Origin: Roseiarcus sp963820095
GTDB lineage: Bacteria; Pseudomonadota; Alphaproteobacteria; Rhizobiales; Beijerinckiaceae
NCBI GenBank assembly: GCA_963820095.1
Contig: CAWFZA010000016.1
Location: 14,211 to 78,210 of the forward strand
Direction: 5' to 3'
Length of the DNA stretch: 64,000 bases
A program made the position numbers and the translations under genes. Positions 1 through 8,744 of this stretch are shown piece by piece. The notes beneath the pieces were generated by a model, which was not told where the DNA came from, did no database searches, and was given only the letters and a program-made list of their open reading frames with translations. The stretch's first letter is position 1, and every line of letters starts with the position of its first letter.

Positions 1-266
1 ATCACGCCGAGATTTCCAAGGTCCTGGTCGATCCGGGCTTTCGCCGCGCCGGCGTCGGCCGGGCGCTCATGCAGGAGATTGAACGACGCGCGGCCAACGA
101 GGGCCGATGGCTCCTGACCCTCGACACCGCGGGCGACGCGGCCGAAGCGCTCTACCGCTCGCTGGGCTATCGGCTCGCCGGCGCGATTCCGAATTACGCG
201 CGCAAGGCCTTTGAAGACAGCTACGAGGCGACCCGGGTCATGTACAAAGACTTGCGCGGCGGATAG
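1..266 (+). CDS. GNAT-family N-acetyltransferase, C-terminal part (cut by window edge)
   Basis: The reading frame is open from base 3 at the window edge, so only the last 87 residues are present. They contain the acetyl-CoA binding loop of GNAT enzymes, seen as RRAGVGRALM, preceded by a beta strand (AEISKVLVDP) and followed by the typical helix and the strand LLTLDT. The segment EALYRSLGYR is the usual C-terminal 'LYxxxGF' element. Substrate cannot be told from this fragment. It lies 60 bases before the next gene on the same strand, so the two may be cotranscribed. Confidence 0.85.
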   Translation, partial: HAEISKVLVDPGFRRAGVGRALMQEIERRAANEGRWLLTLDTAGDAAEALYRSLGYRLAGAIPNYARKAFEDSYEATRVMYKDLRGG

Positions 267-326
267 CTTCCATTCTTCAGCGCTCTTGAAGGAGGTCCCT
301 CGTCTTGCCCCGCGGAGCATCGGCCG

Positions 327-2156
327 ATGAGTGACCGGAAGGGCGCGAGCCTTTTCGCGCGCGTCGTGCTTTTGCTTTTGACCGTCTATGCGCTGGCGAT
401 GATCGTCCCTGACTTGCTTCGGGTCGTTCGCCCACTGGGCTCGTTCGGTCTCGCGGTGGATGGCGACGGACGGATTTACGACGTCCAGGGTCCGTTCGAA
501 AGCGAAGACCAATCGCCGGCTTGGCGAGCCGGTCTGCGCGCCGGGGACAGGCTCGATCTTGCCGTCATGTCGTGCGCCGCGATCGACAGCGTCGCGTGCG
601 CCAGTCTGCTGTCGCAATGGGGCGGCGTCACCTATGTCACGCCAGGACGCGAGGCGACGCTTGTCGTCGCATCGACGGCGGAACGGCCGGAGCGCCAGGT
701 CAAACTCACCGCCGAGCCGCGGCCGACCAATCGCCTGCTCGATGTCGTCATCGTGCTCGACACCATCGCCGGGGTCCTGGTTGTGCTTGGCGCGGCTTGG
801 CTGGTGTGGACGCGTCCAGGCGCAATGACCTGGGGCTTCTTCATTTATGTGATCCAATTCAATCCCGGCCAGGCGTTTCAGTTCTGGGCCTGGCTCCAGC
901 TTTGGCCTCGGGCGCTCCTGGCGCAGAACGTCATCTTTCTCGTGATGCAGGCCGTAGCCTATACCGGGCTCCTCCTGTTCGCGCTGCGGGCGCCGGTCGA
1001 TCGAGCCGAAGGCCGATGGCGGCGCATCGAGCGCGCCCTGCCCGCTCTCGCGATCCTCTTCTTGGCCATCGCGCTCGCCAGCATGGCGACCCTCTTCGGT
1101 TACCCGGCCGAAATCTGGGCGCGGGGAATGCTGTTCATCGGCTTCGCCGTCAGCCTCGGCGCCCTCGTGATCCTTATCGGACGGCGGCGAGATCTTTCTC
1201 CCCGCGACTATCAGCGCATCCGTTGGGTGATCTGGGGCTGTGTCATCGGCCTTCCCGCCTATCTCCTCGCTCAGCTCTCCCAGGAAACTTCGCTCTTCGG
1301 CGAGCTCATTGGAAACGGTCAGGCGGCGGAGGAAGCGACCGGCGCCCTGTTCCTTATCAACGGGGTCTTGTGCCTGTTCGTTGTCGAAGCCGTGCGGCGC
1401 CGGACGGTGGTCAATGTCTGGATCCCCCTTCGTCGGGCGACCGCTTTCGGCCTTCTGCTCAGCGTGCCGGTCCTGTTCCTGCACAAGCAGATCGAGACGA
1501 TCGACGAGTACATCCACATGCCCGACTGGGCCTGGGTCCTGGTCGCTTCGGGCCTGGTCTATCTGATTGCGCGCGGGCACGAGTTTGCGACCGAGCTCAT
1601 GGACCGCCTGTTCGACCGCAAATTCATCCGCGCCGAACGTCATCTCGGCGCCATGGGCGAGGCCATTGAGAATTCCACCAGCATCGACGAAATCGAGCGA
1701 CTGCTGGTCGACGAACCGATGCACACGCTCCGCCTGGCGTCGGCGGCGCTGTTTCGCGAGCAGGACGGCGTGTTCTGCCGGAGCCTCAGCGCCGGATGGG
1801 ACATCGACCACGCGGATACGCTCACGAGCAACCATCCCCTCCTCTCCGCGCGCTTCGAGCGAAAGCCCTACACGCTCGATTCGGTCGGCGCGGCCCACGC
1901 ATCGCCTGCCGAGCTTCCGAACGACCTCGAGCGGCCGGTTCTTGTCGTTCCCGTCGGCAATGCGCGCCGCTGCTATGCGCTCGTCCTCTATGGCGGGCAT
2001 GAGATCGGAACCGATCTCGACAGCAAGGAACGCCACCTGCTCGGCGACCTCGCCCGCGAAGCCGAGGTCGCCTATGCGCAAGTCGAAAGCGAGACGCTGC
2101 GGCGGCGGATCGCCATGCTGGAGAATGAGCTCGCGAAGACGCTCGAGCCTCGGTGA
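327..2156 (+). CDS. PDZ-like / multi-TM / GAF-like membrane sensor protein
   Basis: A 609-residue protein. Residues 10-30 form a first membrane segment, then comes a periplasmic PDZ-like domain (about 45-125) with the features SPAWRAGLRAGDRLD and a peptide-groove-like strand. Seven or more hydrophobic segments follow (about 140-415) and a cytosolic C-terminal region (about 430-600) resembles a GAF domain. The last 20 residues are a coiled coil. No histidine kinase, GGDEF or ATPase motif is visible, so it may be a receptor lacking its output domain. Start ATG 327 has GGAG about 9 bases upstream. Domain names are inferred from short motifs; the function is unknown. Confidence 0.8.
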   Translation: MSDRKGASLFARVVLLLLTVYALAMIVPDLLRVVRPLGSFGLAVDGDGRIYDVQGPFESEDQSPAWRAGLRAGDRLDLAVMSCAAIDSVACASLLSQWGGVTYVTPGREATLVVASTAERPERQVKLTAEPRPTNRLLDVVIVLDTIAGVLVVLGAAWLVWTRPGAMTWGFFIYVIQFNPGQAFQFWAWLQLWPRALLAQNVIFLVMQAVAYTGLLLFALRAPVDRAEGRWRRIERALPALAILFLAIALASMATLFGYPAEIWARGMLFIGFAVSLGALVILIGRRRDLSPRDYQRIRWVIWGCVIGLPAYLLAQLSQETSLFGELIGNGQAAEEATGALFLINGVLCLFVVEAVRRRTVVNVWIPLRRATAFGLLLSVPVLFLHKQIETIDEYIHMPDWAWVLVASGLVYLIARGHEFATELMDRLFDRKFIRAERHLGAMGEAIENSTSIDEIERLLVDEPMHTLRLASAALFREQDGVFCRSLSAGWDIDHADTLTSNHPLLSARFERKPYTLDSVGAAHASPAELPNDLERPVLVVPVGNARRCYALVLYGGHEIGTDLDSKERHLLGDLAREAEVAYAQVESETLRRRIAMLENELAKTLEPR

Positions 2157-2216
2157 GGCCCGCCGCATGCCAGCTTGCGCGCGCCAGCCTTCGTTCCGTT
2201 CGGACCCGTGAAGCCC

Positions 2217-2915
2217 ATGACCCAGAAGCAAACCCTCGATGGCGTTCGGGCCTGCGTCTTCGACGCCTACGGCACGCTGTTCGACTTCGCCTCCGCCGCG
2301 GCGCGCAGCCCCGACGTTCCGGAGGATCGCCGCGCGGCCCTGACCAATCTCTGGCGCGACAAGCAACTCCAGTACGCTTGGCTGCGCACGCTCGAGAACC
2401 GCTATGCCGACTTCTGGCAGGTCACCGGCGAGGCGCTCGATTTCGCCCTCCAAACCCTCGACCTTGAGACGCCCGCCTTGCGCGAGCGCCTGATGGACCT
2501 CTACCTCGGCCTCGAGCCGTTTCCCGAGGTTCCCGCTGTCCTCGCCAGCCTCCGCCAAGCCGGCTTCAGAACCGCAATCCTGTCCAACGGCTCGCCCATG
2601 ATGCTCGACGCGCTCGTCCAGCGCTCCGGCCTTACGTCGATGTTCGACGCGATCCTGTCGGCCGACGCGGTTCGCGCCTTCAAGACGCATCCCGACGTCT
2701 ACCAATATGCCCTGGACTCGCTCGACCTCGACGCCAGCGCAATCTCGTTTCAATCCTCCAACGCCTGGGACGCGCATGGGGCGTCCGACTTCGGCATGCG
2801 GGTCGTCTGGTGCAACCGTTATGGCCAGCGCCGCGAGCGCCTGCCCGGCCGCCCCGACTTCGAGATCCGGACGCTGGCCGAACTGCCGGCGCTGCTCGGC
2901 GTCAGGTCGACGTGA
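2217..2915 (+). CDS. Haloacid dehalogenase, type II (HAD superfamily)
   Basis: A 232-residue HAD-fold hydrolase. Motif I is VFDAYGTLFD with the nucleophile aspartate, motif II is ILSNGSP, and motif III/IV lies around FKTHPDVYQYAL and SSNAWDAHGA. The pattern FDAYGTLFDF with SSNAWD is typical of (S)-2-haloacid dehalogenases, which convert L-2-haloacids to D-2-hydroxyacids, though many such proteins have other phosphatase-like substrates. The frame is open upstream of the ATG at 2217, but homology begins with ACVFDAYG shortly after it, which supports that start. It is monocistronic in appearance, followed by a long non-coding stretch. Confidence 0.9.
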   Translation: MTQKQTLDGVRACVFDAYGTLFDFASAAARSPDVPEDRRAALTNLWRDKQLQYAWLRTLENRYADFWQVTGEALDFALQTLDLETPALRERLMDLYLGLEPFPEVPAVLASLRQAGFRTAILSNGSPMMLDALVQRSGLTSMFDAILSADAVRAFKTHPDVYQYALDSLDLDASAISFQSSNAWDAHGASDFGMRVVWCNRYGQRRERLPGRPDFEIRTLAELPALLGVRST

Positions 2916-2979
2916 GCGGGCCTCGGCGCGTCGCCTGGGTGCAACCTTTCGCGCGAATCTCGCGCAAGCCAAATGCAAA

Positions 2980-3026
2980 TAAGCGCCGCATAAACGGGCC
3001 TAAACGCTAGTAAACGTCAGTAAATT
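2980..3026. repeat. TAAACG motif repeated every 10 bases
   Basis: TAAACG occurs at 2991, 3001 and 3011, with the related TAAGCG at 2980 and TAAATT at 3021. The 10-base spacing puts every copy on the same face of the helix. The last full copy is also the left arm of the 38-nt palindrome at 3011-3048. It lies in the gap between the dehalogenase gene and the acyltransferase gene. Role unknown; iteron-like protein binding or intrinsic bending are both possible. Confidence 0.6.
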
Positions 3027-3048
3027 TGCTTCCTTTTACTGCCGTTTA
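3011..3048. repeat. 38-nt palindromic intergenic repeat, copy A
   Basis: The left arm TAAACGTCAGTAAA (3011-3024) and right arm TTTACTGCCGTTTA (3035-3048) form a 14-base inverted repeat with one mismatch and a 10-base loop. A second 38-nt element of the same length and near-identical arms lies at 8646-8683. It could fold as a hairpin in RNA or act as a protein site in DNA. Confidence 0.7.
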
Positions 3049-3054
3049 TTTCTT

Positions 3055-3081
3055 CGAATCGGGACTTTTCAACGGGTTACG
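3055..3081. repeat. 27-nt intergenic repeat, copy A
   Basis: This 27-base segment begins CGAATCGGGACTT and ends GGGTTACG. It matches 23 of 27 bases at 19686-19712. Similarity fades but continues for about 35 further bases (GAT, then AAAACTT, then CTCG at nearly the same spacing). Both copies are in AT-rich intergenic DNA. Confidence 0.55.
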
Positions 3082-3339
3082 GCCGATTGAAATAAAAAAC
3101 TTGCGCCCTCGTTTTTTTATTCGCGTACCAGTTGCATTGGACTGCTTTCCGGCTCTTTTCATGGCCACCCAGCGCACCTCGTCGAACCGCCGAGGTAAAA
3201 GATATAGCAGGGCTTGCCGATTTTGGCAAAGCTATTCGCAGAAATCTTGGGTTGGAAGAGCGGGCCGGAATCGTGTCGACAAGCAGCGCGCCTGTCCCGA
3301 GCGGCGATTCACGAAATCATGACGCCCGCGGAGGCAAAC

Positions 3340-3635
3340 ATGAAAACCATCACAGCGGCGCGATAGGCTCCGGACAGCGCCAGCGCGCTGGCTGATCGGG
3401 CGGCGGCCGTGGCGGGATCGGATGGCGAAGGGCGGATCGACGAGCAGGTCCCGATGCGTTGCGGCGCGGAGACGATGGATGTCGGCATGGATTGCGTGTC
3501 GCCGGTTGCGAGGACTACGCCAAGAGGGGCCTGTTTCCCTTCACCGGCGCGATCGAATCCGTGACGTTCGCGTTCGGCGCCCATCAGCAGCCGACCGGCA
3601 TGGAAGGACTGAAGCTTGCGACGCGAATGGACTGA
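3340..3635 (+). pseudogene. Arylsulfatase remnant with both ends kept
   Basis: An ATG at 3340 with a strong GGAGG ribosome site opens MKTITAAR, then meets an in-frame TAG at codon 9. The same frame continues with DGEGRIDEQVPMRCGAETMD and DVGMDCVSPV, and after a one-base break near 3518 reads EDYAKRGLFPFTGAIESV to the stop at 3633-3635. The 'G.I...VPM.....ETMDVG.D..SPV..DY....FTG.IE.V' pattern is the C-terminal domain of arylsulfatases (sulfate ester hydrolases). The catalytic N-terminal domain, including the CxPxR formylglycine site, is absent. I read it as an internally deleted, non-functional relic. The start codon region may belong to the original gene. Confidence 0.6.
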
Positions 3636-3671
3636 TCGTCCCGGCCGTTTTCGTAATGCGTACGGGTTCCC

Positions 3672-4537
3672 CTAGACCCACTTCCGGTGGGCCCACATCC
3701 ATTGTTCGGGCGCCTCGCGGATGAAGGCCTCGAATTGGGCGTGGAGCGCGGCGGTCCCCGCGACAGCATCGGCGGCGGGATCGTGGGTGTGGGGGATCTC
3801 GACCCGCACGCCGCGGATCACGAAGCGCACCTTCGGCTCGCGGAAGGCCGCGCCGGCGTAAAGGGGCAGTCCGGCCTTGCGGGCAAGCAGGGCGGGAAAG
3901 ACGGTGGCGAGCGCCGGGACGCCGAAGAACGGCACGGCTGCGCCATTGTCGTCGCGGAGGTCGGCGAGGAACGCCGGATAGCCGCCGCTCTTCGCCGCCT
4001 TCATGAGCGAGCGCGCGGTCACCGGCGTCTTCGGCAGAAGGCCTCCTTCATAGAGGAACGCGCGCAGCTTCCGGGTCTCCTCGTCGACCAGGGATTGCTG
4101 AGGCGCTGATAGACGCCGGTGAAGGGCGCGCCCATGAGCTTGCTCGCGTAGGCGACCAGTTCCCAGTTGCCCAGATGCAGGCCGCAAACGACGCAAGGAC
4201 CGCCGCGCATGATGTCTTCGAGTTGCGCCATAGGCTCGAATCGGATGCGCTTCTGGGCGATGATCTCCTTAAGATGGAACGATTCGCCGAAAGTGCGCCC
4301 GAGGTTTTCCCACATGGCCCGAGCGATCCGCTTGCGCTCGGCCTCCGAAAGCTCCGGATAAGCCAGCTTGAGGTTGCTGAGCGCCCGCTCCTGCCGCTGG
4401 AGACGGGGCGCGATGAGCCGCCAGGCGAGGCCCGAGCTCCACGATACGGCCTCGAGCGGCAAGGCCGTCGCGGCCGCCTGGGCGGCCCGGAATCCCAGAT
4501 ATTCCAGCCGGTGGCGCAGAGGTTGGGAGAGGTTCAT
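3672..4537 (-). CDS. Lipid A biosynthesis lauroyl/myristoyl acyltransferase (LpxL/HtrB family), frame break
   Basis: About 289 residues of the lysophospholipid acyltransferase-like family that adds secondary acyl chains to lipid A at the inner membrane. An N-terminal hydrophobic helix is followed by the catalytic H-x4-E motif in GLHLGNWE, then PFTGVYQRLSNP. The frame changes near 4095 (apparent one-base deletion), after which LVDEETRKLRAFLYEGG and the D-N-G-A-A-V-PFFG motif (usual 'DQ...V.FFG') continue to the end MWAHRKWV. The C-terminal WxHRKW is diagnostic for the family ('WxHRRW'). The break is probably a sequencing error. A solitary gene, convergent with the arylsulfatase relic. Confidence 0.85.
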
Positions 4538-4707
4538 CGCTCGGACAGATATCGGCCCCCGCCAGGGCGGGTGATTGCGACGAGGGCCGAGCCGCTGTCA
4601 AGCGGAGCTTAAGGCAGCAAGCGCGATTTGAGTTCCGGCAGAGTTGGGCTTACTTCCTCATCCGGAAGACCCAGTTCGGTCGATCGGAATCGCGATAGAG
4701 GTTGGAC

Positions 4708-5502
4708 ATGGCGGGTGTGGCCGAGGCCGGCGAGAAAGCCGGCTCTTCCCGAGAGCGCGCTGCGGACGGCGAGTTCCGCAGGGCGCTCGAGTCCGCGACC
4801 AGTTCGATCCTCAATGCCGAGGCCTTCCGCAAGCCCTATCCGCTCATTCGTTTTCGCGACTTTTTCCCGAGCGACTTTTACGGCCGCCTCATACAGCATT
4901 TTCCTGACATCGACCGGTTCGCCGGACTGAATGGCGACGGAACGCGGCGCGAATACGCGCTCTACGACGAGCGAAGCGATCCGGGCACCGAGGAAGGCCG
5001 CGAGCTCTGGAGCATCGTGCGGCGGGTGCTGTCGTCAGAGGAAGTCGCGTCCGCTTTGCGCGAGAAACTGGACGAGGGTTTTCGCATCCGCTCGAAAAAG
5101 AGCGGCGAAGGCTGGCCGGTTCCGATGCATCCGCGTCCGGTGCTCTACACCGACCTCAACGGCTACGCGATCAAGCCTCATCCCGACACCCGCCGGAAGG
5201 TCCTGACGATGCAGATCTATCTGCCGCAGGACGAGACGCAGCGCGACCTCGGCACCGCCGTCTACAAGATCTCGCCTATGGGCGTCTTTGCCTGGAAATC
5301 CTACGGGCTCGTCAAGGACAAGACGGTGCCCTTCCTGCCGAACTCCGGCTACGCGTTCGTCGTCATCCATCCGGCCTATTCACTTCTGAGGTCGAGCTGG
5401 CATGGACGGGAGGCGATCAATGTCCCGGTCGAGAGGCCGCGCCTCTCGATCCTCAACACCTATTATCGCGAGCGAGCGCCGGAGGGTGCGGCGGGGATGT
5501 AA
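4708..5502 (+). CDS. 2-oxoglutarate/Fe(II)-dependent oxygenase-like protein
   Basis: A 264-residue protein. The core carries KPHPDTRRKVLTMQIYLP, with an H-x-D iron-binding pair, and a later WHG segment in SSWHGREAIN that supplies the distal histidine region of the double-stranded beta-helix fold. The N-terminal part (FRKPYPLIRFRDFFP) resembles the entry region of prolyl-4-hydroxylase-like proteins. GAGG six bases upstream favours ATG 4708 over the TTG at 4702. The substrate is not evident; some relatives sit in sugar or exopolysaccharide loci. Confidence 0.7.
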   Translation: MAGVAEAGEKAGSSRERAADGEFRRALESATSSILNAEAFRKPYPLIRFRDFFPSDFYGRLIQHFPDIDRFAGLNGDGTRREYALYDERSDPGTEEGRELWSIVRRVLSSEEVASALREKLDEGFRIRSKKSGEGWPVPMHPRPVLYTDLNGYAIKPHPDTRRKVLTMQIYLPQDETQRDLGTAVYKISPMGVFAWKSYGLVKDKTVPFLPNSGYAFVVIHPAYSLLRSSWHGREAINVPVERPRLSILNTYYRERAPEGAAGM

Positions 5503-5590
5503 GGAATGAATGTCAGCGCGCGGACCATTCGGACCGCGCTTTTATCGATGCGTCAACCGGCGGAAGCGCGCTGGGCGAGAGGGAGAGGGC

Positions 5591-6959
5591 ATGAGCGAGC
5601 AGTCGAAATATGTTCTGGGCGAAGACCGGATTCCTGGGACCTGGTACAACATCGTCGCTGATTTGCCGTCCCCGCCGCCGCCGGTTCTGCACCCCGGAAC
5701 GGGCCAGCCGGTTGGGCCGGACGATCTTGCGCCGCTCTTTCCCATGGCGCTCATCGGCCAGGAAGTGAGCGGCGAACGGCACATTGAGATCCCGAAGCCG
5801 GTCCGCGACATCTATCGCATGTGGCGCCCGACGCCCGCTTCACCGGGCCCACAGGCTCGAGAAGGCCTTGGGAACGACAGCGCGGATTTTTTACAAGAAC
5901 GAGGGCGTCAGCCCCGCCGGCAGCCACAAGCCCAACACCGCCGTCGCTCAGGCCTTCTACAATAAGGAAGAGGGCGTGGCGAAGCTCTCGACTGAAACTG
6001 GCGCGGGCCAATGGGGCTCGTCGCTCGCCTTCGCCGGCGCGCTGTTCGGCCTTGAGGTCAAGGTCTACATGGTCAGGGTTTCCTACAACCAGAAGCCCTA
6101 TCGGCGGGCCCTGATGGAGACCTATGGGGCGAAATGCGTTGCAAGTCCGAGCAACGAGACCGATTCGGGCAAGGCGATCCTGAAGGCCCAGCCGGATTCG
6201 CCGGGCAGTCTCGGCATCGCCATTTCGGAAGCGGTCGAAGTCGCGGCCAAGAATCCCGATACGAAATATGCGCTCGGCAGCGTGCTCAATCATGTGCTCA
6301 TGCACCAGACCGTCATTGGCCTCGAAGCGATCGAGCAGATGGAGGGCGCGGACGCTTATCCCGACATCGTCATCGGCTGCGCCGGCGGCGGCTCGAACTT
6401 CGCCGGCATCGCCTTCCCGTTCATTGGCAAAAAGCTGCGCGACAAACGGGACGTCCGCGTGATCGCGGTCGAGCCGGCCGCCTGTCCGTCATTGACGCGC
6501 GGCAAATATGCGTTCGACTTCGGCGACACGGGACATCTGACGCCGCTGGTCAAGATGCATACGCTGGGATCCGAGTTCATCCCGCCCGGCTTCCACGCCG
6601 GAGGTCTCCGGTACCATGGCATGGCGCCGCTGGTCAGCCATTTGAAGGAGCTGGGGCTGATCGAAGCGAGAGCCTATCATCAGAACCCGTGCTTCGAGGC
6701 GGGCGTCCAGTTCGCGCGGTGCGAGGGGATCGTGCCCGCGCCGGAAACAACCCACGCCATCCGCGCGGCGATCGATGAAGCCTTGAAGGCGCGCGAGGAA
6801 GGCAGGTCGCCGACCATCCTCTTCAACTTGAGCGGCCATGGCCATTTCGATATGCAGGCTTACACCGACTATTTCGCCGGCAAGCTTGTCGATCAGGACT
6901 ACGACCCCAAGGCGCTCGAAACCTCGCTCGCGCATTTGCCGAAGGTGGCGGCGGAGTAG
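5591..6959 (+). CDS. Tryptophan synthase beta chain-like protein, TrpB2 type, frame break
   Basis: About 456 residues. It joins indole and serine with PLP in the classical reaction, or works alone as an indole salvage enzyme in the TrpB2 group. The N-terminal extension (LGEDRIPGTWYNI, about 80 residues before the core) marks the TrpB2 subgroup. The PLP lysine is in AGSHKPNTA, the catalytic glutamate in TETGAGQWG, and the phosphate loop is CAGGGSNFAG. One inserted base near 5840 breaks RMWRPTP from PLHRAHRLEKAL. SD sequence GAGAGGG precedes ATG 5591. No trpA is adjacent, which fits TrpB2. Confidence 0.93.
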
Positions 6960-6973
6960 GGCGGAGTAGGAGA

Positions 6974-7436
6974 ATGCGCCAGTAACCGGGGAACCTGCCG
7001 CTGCGGGCAGGTCGAAGTGGAGGTCGCCAAGCCTCCGCTCATGACGATGGCCTGTCACTGCCGGGGCTGCCAGAAGATGACTTCGAGCGCCTTTTCGCTG
7101 AGCGCCGCGGTTCCCGCGGACGGGTTTCGCGTCGTGCGCGGCGAGCCGACGATCGGGGGCATGCATGGAGACTTGCAGCACTTTTTCTGCCCGTGGTGCA
7201 TGAGCTGGATGTTCACGAAAATGCCGGGGATGGATTTTGTCGGAGTCCGCACCACCCTGCTCGACGGGATGGAATGGACCGAGCCTTTCGTGGAGACCTG
7301 GACAGACGAGAAGCTGGCATGGGCCACGACGCCGGCGCGGCGCAGCTTTCCGGGCTTTCCACCCGCGGACGCGTGGCCGGCGATGATCGCCGAGTTTCAG
7401 TCTGGTCGCGCCGGCGGATCCGACGGCGGCGGCTGA
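6974..7436 (+). CDS. GFA-domain (glutathione-dependent formaldehyde-activating-like) zinc protein, frame break
   Basis: About 153 residues of the GFA/CENP-V fold. Removing one base near 6983 restores an ORF from ATG 6974 (AGGAG just upstream) that reads MRQNRGTCRCGQVEVEV, giving the usual first zinc pair C-x-C. The second zinc set is CHCRGCQKM and the third FCPWCMSW. The uninterrupted ORF begins only at GTG 7017. Despite the family name most members have no proven formaldehyde activity. It follows trpB2 by 14 bases and may be cotranscribed. Confidence 0.82.
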
Positions 7437-7583
7437 AGCGCTGTACCGTTTGCCGAAGGCGGCGGCGGAGCTGGGCCTCAGGGCTGCTTTCGGGGCCACG
7501 CTTCGTCGGCAGCCCCGCCGGTCCAATGCGTCGCTTGCGCCTTTGCCGAACCCGTCCGTTGGGTCCGCTCGCGCTCGGCGCCT

Positions 7584-8120
7584 TCATTTGAATGAGCCGG
7601 AGATTCCTTCGGTCGCGTCATCGAACGCGGCGACGTTGTCGAGCGCGATCGCCTGCAGCATCGCGCCTTGCAGGAGCGCAGTCAGGCGCAGCGCCTTTCG
7701 ATGAGGGTCTGCGGCGCGCGCGCAGGCGAGCGCGCGGGCGAGCCAGTCGTTGCAGGCGGCGAAATAACGTCGGGTCGCGGTCCCGACCGGGGGGGGCAGG
7801 CTGCGCGCCTCGGTGGCGAACATTCCGCCAAGACACATGCCCTCGCCCCTGGTCAGGCCGCCCCGAAACGCAGTGCGCATGGCCTCCAGCTTGACCGCGA
7901 GCGCCCGCGCGTCCTCCGGATCGCCGATCGCCTCGAGAACGTGCGCCTCGTAGCGCGCGACCAGCGCCGCCGCGAGAGCCGTCTTGGTCGGAAAGTGATA
8001 ATGGACGCTCGCGCTCTTGATCCCGACGTCGTCGCCGATCTCGCGAAAGCTGCAGGCGTGAAAGCCGCCCTTGCGCATCCGCTTCTCGGCCGAATCGAGA
8101 ATTGCTTCCCTCACGTCCAT
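7584..8120 (-). CDS. TetR-family transcriptional regulator (paralogue of 28409-28978)
   Basis: A 178-residue regulator. The N-terminal HTH reads SFREIGDDVGIKSASVHYHFPTK, the standard TetR recognition helix followed by the 'YxHFxxK' signature. The C-terminal ligand domain has MCLGGMFATEA, which recurs almost exactly (MCLGGMMAAE) in the TetR at 28409. ATG 8120 was chosen over the upstream in-frame start at 8216 because the HTH begins soon after it and the upstream part would overlap the divergent gene and both operators. Likely represses itself and the NTF2-like gene at 8216. Confidence 0.9.
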   Translation of the reverse strand: MDVREAILDSAEKRMRKGGFHACSFREIGDDVGIKSASVHYHFPTKTALAAALVARYEAHVLEAIGDPEDARALAVKLEAMRTAFRGGLTRGEGMCLGGMFATEARSLPPPVGTATRRYFAACNDWLARALACARAADPHRKALRLTALLQGAMLQAIALDNVAAFDDATEGISGSFK

Positions 8121-8136
8121 GGGTCTCGCCTCACCT

Positions 8137-8154
8137 CTATCGATCGGAAGATAG
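8137..8154. promoter_or_regulatory. TetR operator, site 1
   Basis: CTATCGATCGGAAGATAG: half-sites CTATC and GATAG separated by 8 bases, located 17 bases upstream of the TetR start. It matches the second site at 8182 and resembles the two operators at 28306 and 28375. Confidence 0.6.
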
Positions 8155-8181
8155 GCGCTTGACTCCGGAATGGCGAGGAGC

Positions 8182-8199
8182 CTATCTATGGATAGATAG
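8182..8199. promoter_or_regulatory. TetR operator, site 2
   Basis: CTATCTATGGATAGATAG is a perfect 18-base palindrome ending 16 bases before ATG 8216, just ahead of the ribosome site GAGGAGAA. Its place between promoter and start codon suits repression of the NTF2-like gene by the divergent TetR. Confidence 0.65.
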
Positions 8200-8215
8200 A
8201 ATTGAGGAGAACGCA

Positions 8216-8599
8216 ATGCCGACCAACAAGGAAATCGCTCTCAGCGTGCTGAGAGGGGCGTTCATCGATCGCGACCCGGGCGTGGTCGCGAAGCTCTTCG
8301 CCCCGACCTACGTCCAGCACAATCCGTCGATTCCTGACGGACCTGCGCCCATCCCGGGCCTCATTGCCGGCTTGAGCAAGGATTTCTCCTATGAGCCTGG
8401 TATGGCGGTCGCCGAGGGCGATCTGGTGATGGTGCACGGCCGCTATGTGGGCTGGGGGCCGAAGCCGATGATCGCCGTCGACATTTTCCGCGTGGCGGAC
8501 GGAAAGGTGGCCGAGCATTGGGACGTCATGCAGGAGGAGGTTTCCGCATCGGCGACCGCGAGCGGCAATGCGATGTTCGCTCCCGCGAGCGGGACATAG
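8216..8599 (+). CDS. NTF2-like / SnoaL-like small enzyme or binding protein
   Basis: A 127-residue protein with the cone-shaped NTF2 fold of SnoaL-like cyclases and isomerases: N-terminal helices (ALSVLRGAFIDRDPGVVAKLF), then APTYVQHNP, and the C-terminal strands MIAVDIFRVADGKVAEHWDVMQ, which is a very common ending in this family. The natural substrate is unknown. SD GAGGAGAA sits 8 bases before the ATG. It is divergent from a TetR gene with two shared palindromic operators, so expression probably responds to a small molecule. Confidence 0.85.
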   Translation: MPTNKEIALSVLRGAFIDRDPGVVAKLFAPTYVQHNPSIPDGPAPIPGLIAGLSKDFSYEPGMAVAEGDLVMVHGRYVGWGPKPMIAVDIFRVADGKVAEHWDVMQEEVSASATASGNAMFAPASGT

Positions 8600-8645
8600 G
8601 GTTCGCGCTTCCAACTCGGGGGAGAAAGGCTCGATTTCGAAAAAA

Positions 8646-8683
8646 TAAACGCCAGCAAATGGGAGTCAAATTACTGGCGTTTA
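8646..8683. repeat. 38-nt palindromic intergenic repeat, copy B
   Basis: TAAACGCCAG (8646-8655) and CTGGCGTTTA (8674-8683) form a perfect 10-base inverted repeat. The element is 38 bases long, exactly as the copy at 3011-3048, and the arms correspond (TAAACGyCAGyAAAT on the left). It follows the NTF2-like gene and precedes the end of a convergent gene, so it may double as a terminator hairpin, though no T-run follows. Confidence 0.65.
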
Positions 8684-8744
8684 GTCGCGCTTAATAACGC
8701 CGCGCGTTGCGGGACCTATCGCGCTGGTTGCATCCGAGAGCCGT

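Noticed and set aside
3132..3395. Small gene in the gap after the dehalogenase
   Set aside because: The 87-residue frame has no recognisable domain, spans the start of the arylsulfatase relic in another frame and lacks a ribosome site.
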